Origin: Fimenecus sp045631225
Lineage (GTDB): Bacteria; Bacillota; Clostridia; Oscillospirales; Acutalibacteraceae
Direction of reading: 5' to 3'
Assembly: GCA_045631225.1 (NCBI GenBank)
Contig: JAZQUG010000044.1
Coordinates: forward strand, 62,001 to 126,000
Length of the DNA: 64,000 nt
Below, in pieces: positions 43,889-52,875 of the stretch. The notes under the pieces were generated by a model. The model saw nothing but the letters and a program-made list of their open reading frames with translations. It was not told where the DNA came from and searched no databases. Within the stretch, counting starts at the first letter, position 1; each line of letters starts with the position of its first letter. The translations under genes and the position numbers were made by a program.

Positions 43889-45247
43889 ATGAATATTGTA
43901 ATTGTAGGTGACGGTAAAGTCGGTGCAACACTTGTTGAGCATCTTTCGACTGAGGGACACGACGTTGTTGTCATTGACCGCGACCAGAAAATTGTTGAGC
44001 AGATGGTAAACTCATTTGATGTAATGGGTATTTGCGGAAACGGTGCTAACTGTGAAGTGCAGCTTGAAGCAGGTGTCCAATCCGCTGACCTTTTTATCGC
44101 AGCAACATCATCTGATGAACTGAATATATTAAGTTGTCTTATGGCTAAAAAAGCAGGTGCAGCTCATACAATTGCAAGAGTGAGAAATCCTGATTACCTT
44201 AATCAGCTCCCATTCTTTAAAGATGCACTGGGGCTTAGTATGATTGTAAACCCTGAACTTGACGCTGCAAACGAAATCGCAAAAGTGCTTCGTTTTCCTA
44301 ATGCCACAAATATCGAAACTTTTTATCGTGGGCTTGTTGACCTTGTTGAGCTTAAAATTGACTCAGGAAACCCACTTTGCAATATGCAATTGACAGACAT
44401 TTTTAACAAGTTTGATGTTAAAATCCTTGTTTGTGCTGTTCAAAGAAAAAATGAAGTTATCATTCCTCGTGGTGATTTTATTCTTCAGGCCGGAGACAAA
44501 ATTCACGTTACTGCACCAAGAGGCGTTCTTGTCAGTTTCTTAAAGCAACTTAAAATTTATAAACATCGCACAAGAGATATTATGATTATTGGTGGCGGTA
44601 AGATGGGTTATTATCTTGCTCGTCAGCTTTGTGAAACAGGTGGATACAATGTAAAAATCATTGAGAATAACCTTGAACGTTGCGAAAAACTCTGCGAACT
44701 ACTTCCACAAGCAGATATTATTCACGGTGATGGTACTGACAGAAGTATCCTGATGGAACAAGGAATTGAGGGACAAGATGCCTTTGTTGCCCTTACAACA
44801 ATCGACGAAGAAAATATTATTTCTACAATGTACGCTTCATCACTTGGTGTGAGTAAAACTGTTGCAAAGGTTAATCGTGTTTCATATGAAGTGCTTGAAA
44901 GCATCGGTATGGACAGTGCAATTTCGTCAAAGGCGATTGCAGCAAACAGAATTCTTGCCTATGCCCGAGCACTCGAAAACTCAGGTGAAGAATCAAGTGT
45001 TCAGACACTCTACAAACTTGTTGGTGGTCAGGTTGAAGCTCTTGAATTTAAAATCGAAACAGATTTCTCTCAGATTGATGTTCCTCTTCGTGATTTAAAA
45101 CTTAAACACGATACGCTGATTGCTTGCATAATCAGGAATCACAAAGTTATTTATCCGGGTGGTAATGATTGCATTGAATTAAACGACCGTGTTGTAATTG
45201 TTACAAAAAGTAATCATATAAGCAGTATCAACGAAATTTTTGAGTAA
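43889..45247 (+). CDS. trkA: Trk potassium uptake regulatory subunit TrkA
   Basis: A 452-residue cytoplasmic protein made of two RCK units in tandem (about 1-220 and 230-452), each with a nucleotide-binding Rossmann domain (NIVIVGDGKVGATL and DIMIIGGGKMGYYL) and a TrkA-C domain. It binds NAD(H)/ATP and gates TrkH. The ATG at 43889 follows AGGTG; the GTG at 43880 is less likely. trkH starts 11 bases after the stop. The two-unit length distinguishes it from the single-unit KtrA-like protein at 46761. Confidence 0.92.
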   Translation: MNIVIVGDGKVGATLVEHLSTEGHDVVVIDRDQKIVEQMVNSFDVMGICGNGANCEVQLEAGVQSADLFIAATSSDELNILSCLMAKKAGAAHTIARVRNPDYLNQLPFFKDALGLSMIVNPELDAANEIAKVLRFPNATNIETFYRGLVDLVELKIDSGNPLCNMQLTDIFNKFDVKILVCAVQRKNEVIIPRGDFILQAGDKIHVTAPRGVLVSFLKQLKIYKHRTRDIMIIGGGKMGYYLARQLCETGGYNVKIIENNLERCEKLCELLPQADIIHGDGTDRSILMEQGIEGQDAFVALTTIDEENIISTMYASSLGVSKTVAKVNRVSYEVLESIGMDSAISSKAIAANRILAYARALENSGEESSVQTLYKLVGGQVEALEFKIETDFSQIDVPLRDLKLKHDTLIACIIRNHKVIYPGGNDCIELNDRVVIVTKSNHISSINEIFE

Positions 45248-45258
45248 GGCGAAAATAA

Positions 45259-46704
45259 ATGAATTACAAAATTGTCTCAAAAACAGTAGGCAGACTTTTG
45301 TGGGCAGAAGCTGCACTTCTTTGCTTACCATTGTTTGTTTCACTGTACTATAAAGAAAATCTTTTCCACATTTATTTAATAGTAATCGGACTTTTGCTCG
45401 GTGTCGGAGCTATAATGAATGTACCAAAGCTTGAAAAGAGAACTGTATATGCCCGTGAAGGCTTTGTTATTGTATCTATTTCCTGGATTATGCTCTCATT
45501 CTTCGGTGCATTACCATTTGTCTTTTCAGGTGAAATTCCATCACTAATCGATGCTATGTTTGAAGTTGTTTCAGGATTCACCACAACAGGTGCCACAATC
45601 CTCAATGACATTGAATCAATGTCAAAAAGTCTTCTTTTCTGGCGAGCATTCACCCATTGGATTGGCGGTATGGGAATACTTATGTTCGTTCTCGCCTTTC
45701 TTCCGCAGAAGGATATGCAGTCTATGCATATTATGCGAGCTGAAGTTCCCGGACCAAGCGTAGGTAAGCTTGTTTCAAAAACAACCGTGACGGCACGAAT
45801 TCTTTATATTATCTATGCAGCATTCACAGTTGCTGAAATCATTGCGTTGCTCTGCTGTAAAATGCCTCTTTTTGATAGTGTAACAACCGCATTTGCAACA
45901 GCAGGTACCGGTGGTTTTTCTGTAAAAAATGCAAGTATTGCTGCGTACAACAGTCTCTCCATTGAAGTTGTATGTACACTCTTTATGTTGCTCTTCGGAA
46001 TAAACTTTAACTTGTTCTATCTGATTTTAATCAAACAATTTAAACGAGCAATAAAAAGTGAAGAACTTTGGACATATCTTGGCATAATCGCTGTATCAAT
46101 CGGAATCATTACTCTTAACATTGCTCCACTTGTTAACTCTTTTGGCACAGCATTAAGACAAGCTGCGTTTCAGGTTGTTTCGGTAATTACAACAACAGGT
46201 TTTATTACTGCCGATTTTAACAATTGGCCAATGATTTCGCAGATTATTATTATTTCATTGATGTTTATCGGTGCTTGTGGAGGTTCAACAGGTGGCGGCT
46301 TAAAGGTCGGACGAATTATTATTCTTTTCAAATCCTGTGTGCGAGAATTAAAAAGAGCACTTAATCCAAGACGTGTTAAGAGTATTCGTCTTGATAGTGC
46401 AGTTCTCGAAAAAGAAACAGCATCTGCAACTTGTGTTTATTTTGTTGTTTATATGTTTGTTATAGCAGCTTCAATATTGCTTGTTTCAATTAACAATCAC
46501 GACTTCGCAACAACTTTTTCTTCCGTTATAACTTGTATTAACAACGTTGGTCCCGGCTTATCTCTTGTGGGTCCTGTTGAAAACTTCACAGTAATGTCAT
46601 CACTATCAAAAATTGTTCTTACACTTGATATGCTCATCGGCAGACTTGAAGTTCTTCCTATGATGATATTGTTTCTTCCATCTACATGGAGAAAAAACAG
46701 TTAA
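45259..46704 (+). CDS. trkH: Trk potassium channel subunit TrkH
   Basis: A 481-residue membrane channel. Four pore-loop selectivity segments are visible: SGFTTTGAT (near 110), ATAGTGGFSV (near 215), VITTTGFITADF (near 310) and CINNVGPG (near 430), each with the conserved Gly. About 10 to 12 helices. It pairs with TrkA encoded directly upstream. The weak AAGGCG site suggests coupling to trkA translation. Confidence 0.92.
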   Translation: MNYKIVSKTVGRLLWAEAALLCLPLFVSLYYKENLFHIYLIVIGLLLGVGAIMNVPKLEKRTVYAREGFVIVSISWIMLSFFGALPFVFSGEIPSLIDAMFEVVSGFTTTGATILNDIESMSKSLLFWRAFTHWIGGMGILMFVLAFLPQKDMQSMHIMRAEVPGPSVGKLVSKTTVTARILYIIYAAFTVAEIIALLCCKMPLFDSVTTAFATAGTGGFSVKNASIAAYNSLSIEVVCTLFMLLFGINFNLFYLILIKQFKRAIKSEELWTYLGIIAVSIGIITLNIAPLVNSFGTALRQAAFQVVSVITTTGFITADFNNWPMISQIIIISLMFIGACGGSTGGGLKVGRIIILFKSCVRELKRALNPRRVKSIRLDSAVLEKETASATCVYFVVYMFVIAASILLVSINNHDFATTFSSVITCINNVGPGLSLVGPVENFTVMSSLSKIVLTLDMLIGRLEVLPMMILFLPSTWRKNS

Positions 46705-46715
46705 TAAACATAAAA

Positions 46716-46757
46716 ACAGAAAAGAGTTAACACTGTAATTTTTGTGTTAACTCTTTT
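46716..46757. terminator. Bidirectional terminator between two potassium systems
   Basis: AAAGAGTTAACAC and GTGTTAACTCTTT form a 13-bp stem with T tracts on both strands. Confidence 0.85.
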
Positions 46758-46760
46758 TTC

Positions 46761-47411
46761 TTATCTCATTTTTTCAAGTTTATTCCGATTGGCAACAACA
46801 ATCAATTTCATATCAGACTCCAATGGTTTATTAGGGTCTATTTCTGTTGTAACATTGTTATCCTGTTGAATAGCGATAACATTAATTGAATATTTTTTTC
46901 TTAAATTCAAATCAACAAGCGTTTTTCCAATCCATTCTTCCTTAATATCAAATTCCACAAGTGAAATATTATTTGTCAATTCAAGAATATCCACAAAGCC
47001 TGAACTCAAAAGATTTTTTGCAAGACGCACACCTGCTTCAAATTCAGGTAAAACAACTTTATCTGCACCAATTTTGCTTAAAATCTTGCACTGTCTTTCA
47101 TTGGCACACTTAACAATCACATTTTTCACTCCGGCATCTTTGCACAAAGTTGTAGCCATAACACTTGTTTCAAGATTGCTTGCGACGGCAATAATCACAA
47201 CATCAATGTTTGAAATTCCCAGTTGCATTATTGCATCTTCATCTGTAATATCTGCACATTTACAAAGTGGGAACTCATCAACCACATCATTTATAACATC
47301 TTCCTGCAAATCCACAACAAGAACTTCTGCACCACTATCAACAAGCTCCTTTGCAACAGCATATCCGTATCTTCCTAAACCAAGAACAGCATAAGAATAA
47401 TTTGTTTTCAT
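46761..47411 (-). CDS. ktrA: KtrA-like potassium uptake regulatory subunit
   Basis: A 216-residue single-unit RCK protein: Rossmann domain with YAVLGLGRYGYAVAKEL (about 7-23) and acidic VDLQED binding residues, then a TrkA-C domain (about 135-216). The length matches KtrA/KtrC of Bacillus. It gates the KtrB-like channel encoded 21 bases upstream. KtrA-type TrkA-C domains often bind cyclic di-AMP; no riboswitch was seen in front of the operon. Confidence 0.9.
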   Translation of the reverse strand: MKTNYSYAVLGLGRYGYAVAKELVDSGAEVLVVDLQEDVINDVVDEFPLCKCADITDEDAIMQLGISNIDVVIIAVASNLETSVMATTLCKDAGVKNVIVKCANERQCKILSKIGADKVVLPEFEAGVRLAKNLLSSGFVDILELTNNISLVEFDIKEEWIGKTLVDLNLRKKYSINVIAIQQDNNVTTEIDPNKPLESDMKLIVVANRNKLEKMR

Positions 47412-47432
47412 AATATTCCTTTCCGGGTATAA

Positions 47433-48791
47433 TTAACCCACACTGATATCCTCATAAGGTGTTTTAACTACATTTCGTTTTTCTTTTTTTGTGTTGAGTG
47501 CAATTGCAAGAGTTATCGGACCTATTCTTCCTAAATACATGGTCACAATAATAATAAGTTTTCCCCATATATCAAGTGACGAGGTCAGGTTTCTCGTAAG
47601 TCCTACTGTCGCCGTAGCACTTACAGTCTCATAGAGAATATCAATAACACTTGCATCTGTTACAAAAGAAAGAAGTACTGTTGAAATAAACATAATCGCA
47701 AAGGATGTTCCAACAACTGCTATAGATTTTTTTACAGCTTTTTGTGAAATCGCACGATTAAAAACCGTTATTTCGTCTTTATCTCTTACCATAGAATAAG
47801 CAGTTATGACAAGAACAGCAATAGTTACCGTTTTAACACCACCTGCTGTTCCGACCGGTGAACCGCCTATAAACATTAACAACAATGAAACAATCGCAGA
47901 AGAGTTTGTAAAATTTTCTTGTGGAATTGTTGCAAATCCCGCAGTTCTTGTTGTAACGGACTGAAAAAGAGAAATTTGAATCTTATCAAACAAATCCTGG
48001 TTGCCTATAGTCAAAGGATTGTTGTACTCAAATATAAAATACAACACTCCACCAGTGAAAACTAACAAAACCGTCATATATATAGCAATCTTACTATGCA
48101 GAGTCATTCTCTTAAAGCAATTCATTCTATGGGTTTTGTATAGTTTTACAACACGAATCAAGTCCCACCATACAACATAACCTATGCCACCTGTCACAAT
48201 AAGAAATGAGGTGACAATATTGATTATAGGATTTGTGGCATATTCGCACAAACTGTTTTCTGAAATAATATCAATTCCGGCATTGCAGAATGCAGAAACA
48301 GAATTAAAAATCGAAATCCACACACCTTTTGCACCATATTGTGGCACAAAAACCATCATATACAGAAGTGCTCCGATTCCCTCAATAATAAATGTACCTG
48401 TAATCACTTTTTTTACAAACCTAACAAGTCCCGACAATGTGTTAAGATTAAAAGCATCCTGAAGAAGCAACCTGTCAGAAATTCCGATTTTTTTGTGAAG
48501 TACAATCATAAATCCTGATATTACTGTAATAATACCTAACCCACCGAGCTGAATAAGGCATAAAATTACTACTTGTCCGAAAACACTCCAGGTAGTTACT
48601 GTCGGCAATGTAACAAGTCCCGTTACGCAGGTAGCTGTTGTCGCTGTAAAAAGAGCATCCACATAGGATACAGACTTTCCGTCTGCTGCACTTATCGGTA
48701 AAGAAAGCAATAAACTACCCATAAATATCACAAGAATGAAGCTCAACATTATATATTGTGTGGTTGATAAAGCAATTCGCTTTTTCTTCAT
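47433..48791 (-). CDS. ktrB: KtrB-like potassium channel subunit
   Basis: A 452-residue member of the TrkH/KtrB family with four pore segments: TATCVTGL (near 52), SAFCNAGID (near 166), TRTAGFAT (near 285) and VSATATVGLTRNL (near 390). The shorter length and N-terminus without the extra TrkH helices fit the KtrB type. The ATG follows GAGGAA. It is first in the operon with ktrA. Ktr systems usually couple K+ to Na+. Confidence 0.88.
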   Translation of the reverse strand: MKKKRIALSTTQYIMLSFILVIFMGSLLLSLPISAADGKSVSYVDALFTATTATCVTGLVTLPTVTTWSVFGQVVILCLIQLGGLGIITVISGFMIVLHKKIGISDRLLLQDAFNLNTLSGLVRFVKKVITGTFIIEGIGALLYMMVFVPQYGAKGVWISIFNSVSAFCNAGIDIISENSLCEYATNPIINIVTSFLIVTGGIGYVVWWDLIRVVKLYKTHRMNCFKRMTLHSKIAIYMTVLLVFTGGVLYFIFEYNNPLTIGNQDLFDKIQISLFQSVTTRTAGFATIPQENFTNSSAIVSLLLMFIGGSPVGTAGGVKTVTIAVLVITAYSMVRDKDEITVFNRAISQKAVKKSIAVVGTSFAIMFISTVLLSFVTDASVIDILYETVSATATVGLTRNLTSSLDIWGKLIIIVTMYLGRIGPITLAIALNTKKEKRNVVKTPYEDISVG

Positions 48792-48932
48792 AAAAAATTC
48801 CTCATATATAAATTCGTTTTTACTTGTTTTTATAAATAAAATCTATTATAATAAAATGTATGTGATATTATATCATAAAAAACAGATTATATCAATAAAA
48901 TTAATCAGTATAATATATAATGAGGTTTGTCT

Positions 48933-50072
48933 ATGTTACCTAAAAGAGTTTATACAAAAATAAATCTTGATAACATACAAAAGAATATGCAGACCGTCCG
49001 TCAGAAGTTTGGTGACGATATGATTATTTTAGGTATCGTTAAAGCCAATGCTTATGGTCACGGTGCAGTTGAAGCTGCAAAGGCTCTTATTGAGTTTGGT
49101 GCAGGAATGCTCGGTGTTGCCGCTATTGACGAGGCAATTGAACTTCGTGAAAACGGAATTACAGCTCCTGTTCTCATTTTAGGACAGATTTTCCGTCAGG
49201 ACTATGCTGCCGCCATCGAAAACGACATTACTTGTACAGTTATCGATATAGTTACTGCACAAGGACTTTCAAAAAAAGCACAGGAGCTTAGCAAGATAGC
49301 TAAGGTGCATATTAAAATTGATACAGGTATGGGAAGAATCGGTTTTCAGCCTGACGAAAATGGTGAAAAGCTTATAAAATCCATTTTTGCTCTTGATAAC
49401 ATCTTTGTTGAAGGTGCTTTCACTCACTTTGCAAATGCCGATTCTGCTGATAAAACTTCTGCAAAATTACAGAAGAAAAAGTTCCTCGATTTTACCGATA
49501 AACTTATAAATGAAGGCTATAATTTTCAAATCCGTCATATGTATAACAGTGCTTCAGCGATGGAGCTTGACGGTTATGCAGGAGAAATGGTCCGTTGCGG
49601 AATAATGCTTTACGGACTTTATCCTTCAGACGAAATGAACAAAGATTATAAGCTTTTCCCTGCATTAGAATTCAAGAGTCACATCTCATTCGTAAAAACA
49701 GTAGATAAAGGCTTCCCTATAAGTTACGGTTCAACTTATGTTACTGATAAGAAAATGACAGTTGCAACAGTTCCCGTAGGTTATGGCGACGGATATCCAA
49801 GATATTTGTCAAACAAAGGCGAAGTGCTTGTTCACGGTACACGATGCAAAATATTGGGCAGAGTGTGTATGGACCAGTTTATGATTGATGTTTCACATCT
49901 TGACAATGTGCAGATTGCTGACGAAGTAACTCTTGTAGGTACTGATGGAAATGAAACAATCACCGTTGAAGAGGTTTCAGATGCAGAATATCGTTTCAAC
50001 TATGAATTCTGTTGTCTTATTACACCAAGAGTTCCAAGATTTTATATCAAAGACGGAAAAGTTATTGAATAA
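48933..50072 (+). CDS. alr: Alanine racemase
   Basis: A 379-residue PLP enzyme interconverting L- and D-alanine for peptidoglycan. The N-terminal barrel carries the PLP Lys37 in GIVKANAYGHG. HIKIDTGMGRIGF is the second hallmark. The C-terminal domain has ISYGSTY with the catalytic Tyr and VGYGDGYPR. The ATG at 48933 follows GAGG at 8 bases. It stands alone between terminators. Specificity for serine or other residues cannot be excluded. Confidence 0.93.
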   Translation: MLPKRVYTKINLDNIQKNMQTVRQKFGDDMIILGIVKANAYGHGAVEAAKALIEFGAGMLGVAAIDEAIELRENGITAPVLILGQIFRQDYAAAIENDITCTVIDIVTAQGLSKKAQELSKIAKVHIKIDTGMGRIGFQPDENGEKLIKSIFALDNIFVEGAFTHFANADSADKTSAKLQKKKFLDFTDKLINEGYNFQIRHMYNSASAMELDGYAGEMVRCGIMLYGLYPSDEMNKDYKLFPALEFKSHISFVKTVDKGFPISYGSTYVTDKKMTVATVPVGYGDGYPRYLSNKGEVLVHGTRCKILGRVCMDQFMIDVSHLDNVQIADEVTLVGTDGNETITVEEVSDAEYRFNYEFCCLITPRVPRFYIKDGKVIE

Positions 50073-50090
50073 GTGCAATATTAAAAAATA

Positions 50091-50116
50091 AACCCCATCA
50101 TAAAGATGGGGTTTTG
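50091..50116. terminator. Bidirectional terminator
   Basis: AACCCCATC (50091-50099) and GATGGGGTT (50105-50113) form a stem between alr and the convergent export-protein gene. Confidence 0.85.
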
Positions 50117-50129
50117 TTGTATTCTGTTA

Positions 50130-50624
50130 TTACATCTGGAAAATTCCATATGTTATTGCTGACATTATGAATCCTGCAATAAGAACACCCAGTGCAATAA
50201 TTGGTAATGAACGCTTAAATCTCATATCAAGAAGACCGGCCATCAAGGCACCCGTCCAACCACCTGTTCCTGGAAGTGGAATTGCAACGAAAAGTAACAG
50301 TCCCCATGATTCATATTTCAAAACCTTTTCCTTGTTTTTTTCAGTCTTTGCTTCAAGCTTCAGAATGATTTTTTCAAAAAAACTAAACTTGCGTAAAAAA
50401 TCAAAAATCTTTCTTATGAAAAGAATGATAAACGGAATCGGTAACATATTGCCAAAATAACAAATTAAAAACGCTTTGATAAAAGGAATTTCCATAAGTC
50501 TTGCAGCAATCATACCACCACGGCACTCCAGCACTGGCATAAGAGATATTACAAAAGCCACAAGTTCCTCAGGAACCTTATCCTGCAAAAACATAGTTAT
50601 TTCATTGACTAATGTTTCAACCAT
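50130..50624 (-). CDS. Small multidrug export family membrane protein
   Basis: A 164-residue membrane protein with about four helices. Family hallmarks: LMPVLECRGGMIAARL (about 28-43), FGNMLPIPFIILF, and LPGTGGWTGALMAGLL (about 117-132). The PF06695-type name reflects early reports; transport function is not established for most members. It overlaps the Nudix gene by eight bases, so the two are co-expressed. Confidence 0.85.
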   Translation of the reverse strand: MVETLVNEITMFLQDKVPEELVAFVISLMPVLECRGGMIAARLMEIPFIKAFLICYFGNMLPIPFIILFIRKIFDFLRKFSFFEKIILKLEAKTEKNKEKVLKYESWGLLLFVAIPLPGTGGWTGALMAGLLDMRFKRSLPIIALGVLIAGFIMSAITYGIFQM

Positions 50625-51357
50625 TTGTTACCTCCATATTTAAAAGGTAGTCATTAGCTTTACGAAGCATTTGTTTATCATTAGGGAACTTAAGAGAATT
50701 CATCGCTTTATCAAACTTAAGCCAAAGATATTCCTCTATTTCCTCTTTTTGTATTATTGTTGCTGTGTCATCAGTAGTTGCGAGAAAAATCACAACCTGT
50801 TTTTCAATTCTACCTTGAATTGAATATTCTGAACGGAATCTGAAATCAGGGAGAAAACGGATTCTTATACCTGCTTCTTCAAGAACCTCTCGATAAGCAG
50901 TTTCCTTTTCGTTCTCGCCTCTTTCAATATGACCTTTAGGGAATCCCCAGTTTGCACTTCTCTTGTTTTTTATAAGCAAAAATCTTGTTTCGCCATTTAT
51001 TATGCGATAAACAATTGCACCACAAGAGCTTTCATAAAGGCAACTTATTTCAAAACTACCCATAGGTTCAGCAAAAGCCACAGCATCCTCAATCTGATGA
51101 ATGATAAAACGCTTACTTTTTGGTGCAACAACGAGAATTATTTCTCCTGTTTCTTTTCTTTTTATTGAAGCAATAACACGTCCTTCAAAAACACGGACTC
51201 TATGTGTTACGCCCATTATGTATGCACCCTTGACAGGTGAATGTGGGTCCAATCCACTTTCCACATTACCAAAATTCAAATCATAAGAAAGATTTTTTTC
51301 TCTGTCAAAGTAGTGCATAGGTTTGGTAACGCGTACCCTTACATACTTACCTAACAT
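50617..51357 (-). CDS. Nudix hydrolase with an N-terminal extension
   Basis: A 246-residue protein. The C-terminal Nudix domain (about 105-240) has a complete box, GHIERGENEKETAYREVLEEAG, with all catalytic Glu residues, flanked by WGFPK. The N-terminal 100 residues (VRVRVTKPMHYFDREKNLSYDLNFG start) form a separate small beta domain that I do not recognise; it resembles an inorganic-pyrophosphatase-like or barrel domain seen with Nudix in clostridia. It may hydrolyse diadenosine polyphosphates or other NDP-X compounds. Confidence 0.88.
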   Translation of the reverse strand: MLGKYVRVRVTKPMHYFDREKNLSYDLNFGNVESGLDPHSPVKGAYIMGVTHRVRVFEGRVIASIKRKETGEIILVVAPKSKRFIIHQIEDAVAFAEPMGSFEISCLYESSCGAIVYRIINGETRFLLIKNKRSANWGFPKGHIERGENEKETAYREVLEEAGIRIRFLPDFRFRSEYSIQGRIEKQVVIFLATTDDTATIIQKEEIEEYLWLKFDKAMNSLKFPNDKQMLRKANDYLLNMEVTNG

Positions 51358-51498
51358 ATATCTCTACTCCCGAATACAGTTGATGCGTTTCCATCAACAA
51401 AAACTAAAACTAGTTACAATTATACATATTTTTCTTGCATCTTGCAAGTAGTAGAGAAATAAATCTTATATTTTCTTTTAAAATTTATATAAAAATTA

Positions 51499-51527
51499 TT
51501 GTGATTTTCAACATAATGTTGTAAAAT
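51499..51527 (+). promoter_or_regulatory. Promoter of the LCP gene with a palindromic spacer
   Basis: TTGTGA (51499-51504) and TAAAAT (51522-51527) are 17 bp apart. The spacer contains CAACAT-A-ATGTTG (51509-51521), a perfect 6-bp inverted repeat that could bind a regulator. Confidence 0.6.
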
Positions 51528-51565
51528 GTATAAGTTAGTATAAACAAAGAGTAAGGAGTATTAAA

Positions 51566-52846
51566 ATGGCTGATAATCAGTTTAGCAATTCAAACGACGA
51601 ATTTGAAGATATATTCAGCAACAGAAATAAATCTGACGAATTTGAAGATGTTTACAGTAGTTCGGGAAAATCCGACGAATTTGAAGATATATCGTCAGGT
51701 GCTGAAGATTTTGAAAATGAATTCAGCAGAGAAGTAGAACAGGCTTTTCAGGTAAAATACAATAGTGCTGTCGAAAACCGTCGTCGTCAGGAAATACAAT
51801 ATAACAATGTAAGCGAAGTATATGGTGACCTTGCAACAGATGAGCCCCGTCGTAAAAAGAAGGAAAAGAAAAGACATCCGATAAGAAACACAATCATTAC
51901 TCTTCTTTGTATTACCATTGTTGGTCTCTCGTGTGTAGGTATTTTCGGATATCAGAAAATCAACAATCTTCTCTCATCATTTGATACGGAGGAGCAATTA
52001 ACTGACAATGCATTTATGAATGCTGCTGACCTTACAAAATATCCCGACCAGATTAATGTGCTGCTTGTAGGTGTCGATGCTCGTGAAGGTGAAATTGCCT
52101 CCCGTTCTGACACAATGATGCTTGTAACACTCGATAACAAGAATAAACAGATTAAACTTACATCATTCTTGCGCGACTCTTTCGTTGAAATTGCCGGTCG
52201 TAATTACTGGTCAAAGCTCAACTCAGCATATTTCCGTGGTGGAATCCAGACACTTTCTGATACACTTGAGTTGAACTTTAAGGTTGATGTTCAATATTAT
52301 GCTCTCGTTGACTTTGAAATTTTCACAACAATAGTTGACTCAATCGGTGGTATTAATGTGGATGTTACCGAAAGAGAAAGCTATTATACTTACCATTCAG
52401 GTAGCGTAAATGTTCCTGTCAGAATCGAAGCAGGTGAAGACGTTCTTCTCAATGGCGAACAGGCTTTATGGTACAGCAGAATCCGTTACCTTGATTCCGA
52501 TTTCCACAGAACACAGCGTCAGAGAAAGGTTATTACTGCTATTGTTGAAAAAGCATCTAAAATGAGCATCACTGAACTCTACGCTCTTGCAGAGGAAATC
52601 ATTCCTCTTGTCAAAACAAATATGTCATCTAATGAGATAATGAGTTTAGGTCTTGCATCTGTTAAGAATAAGGTTTATTCCTACCCTATCATTCAGCACC
52701 AGATTCCTGCCGATGGCACATGGTCTGATAAAAATATTCAGGGTGTTGGTGCAAGTCTTGTAATGGATATCCCTTTAAATCAACAACTTCTTCATTCTTT
52801 CCTTTCCGAAAAACAGGAAATACCAACTGAGGAAACATCAAACTAA
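51566..52846 (+). CDS. LytR-CpsA-Psr (LCP) family cell-wall glycopolymer ligase
   Basis: A 426-residue membrane protein. The cytoplasmic N-terminus (1-105) is acidic and carries three copies of (S/N)DEFED(I/V), then a basic patch RRKKKEKKRHPIRN. One membrane helix (about 107-130) follows, then the LCP domain (about 160-360) with LLVGVDAREG, RSDTMMLV, SFLRDSFVEI and RIRYLDSDFHRTQRQR holding the conserved Arg and Asp residues. LCP enzymes transfer polyprenyl-linked polymers to peptidoglycan. The repeated acidic tail is unusual. Good AAGGAG site; followed 29 bases later by the GH51 gene. Confidence 0.92.
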   Translation: MADNQFSNSNDEFEDIFSNRNKSDEFEDVYSSSGKSDEFEDISSGAEDFENEFSREVEQAFQVKYNSAVENRRRQEIQYNNVSEVYGDLATDEPRRKKKEKKRHPIRNTIITLLCITIVGLSCVGIFGYQKINNLLSSFDTEEQLTDNAFMNAADLTKYPDQINVLLVGVDAREGEIASRSDTMMLVTLDNKNKQIKLTSFLRDSFVEIAGRNYWSKLNSAYFRGGIQTLSDTLELNFKVDVQYYALVDFEIFTTIVDSIGGINVDVTERESYYTYHSGSVNVPVRIEAGEDVLLNGEQALWYSRIRYLDSDFHRTQRQRKVITAIVEKASKMSITELYALAEEIIPLVKTNMSSNEIMSLGLASVKNKVYSYPIIQHQIPADGTWSDKNIQGVGASLVMDIPLNQQLLHSFLSEKQEIPTEETSN

Positions 52847-52875
52847 TCTTAGTTCTTTAAGGAGAATAATTTATT

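Noticed and set aside
48792..48932. Cyclic di-AMP (ydaO-type) riboswitch before the ktr genes
   Set aside because: The region is short and strongly AT-rich, without the conserved GC-rich core segments.
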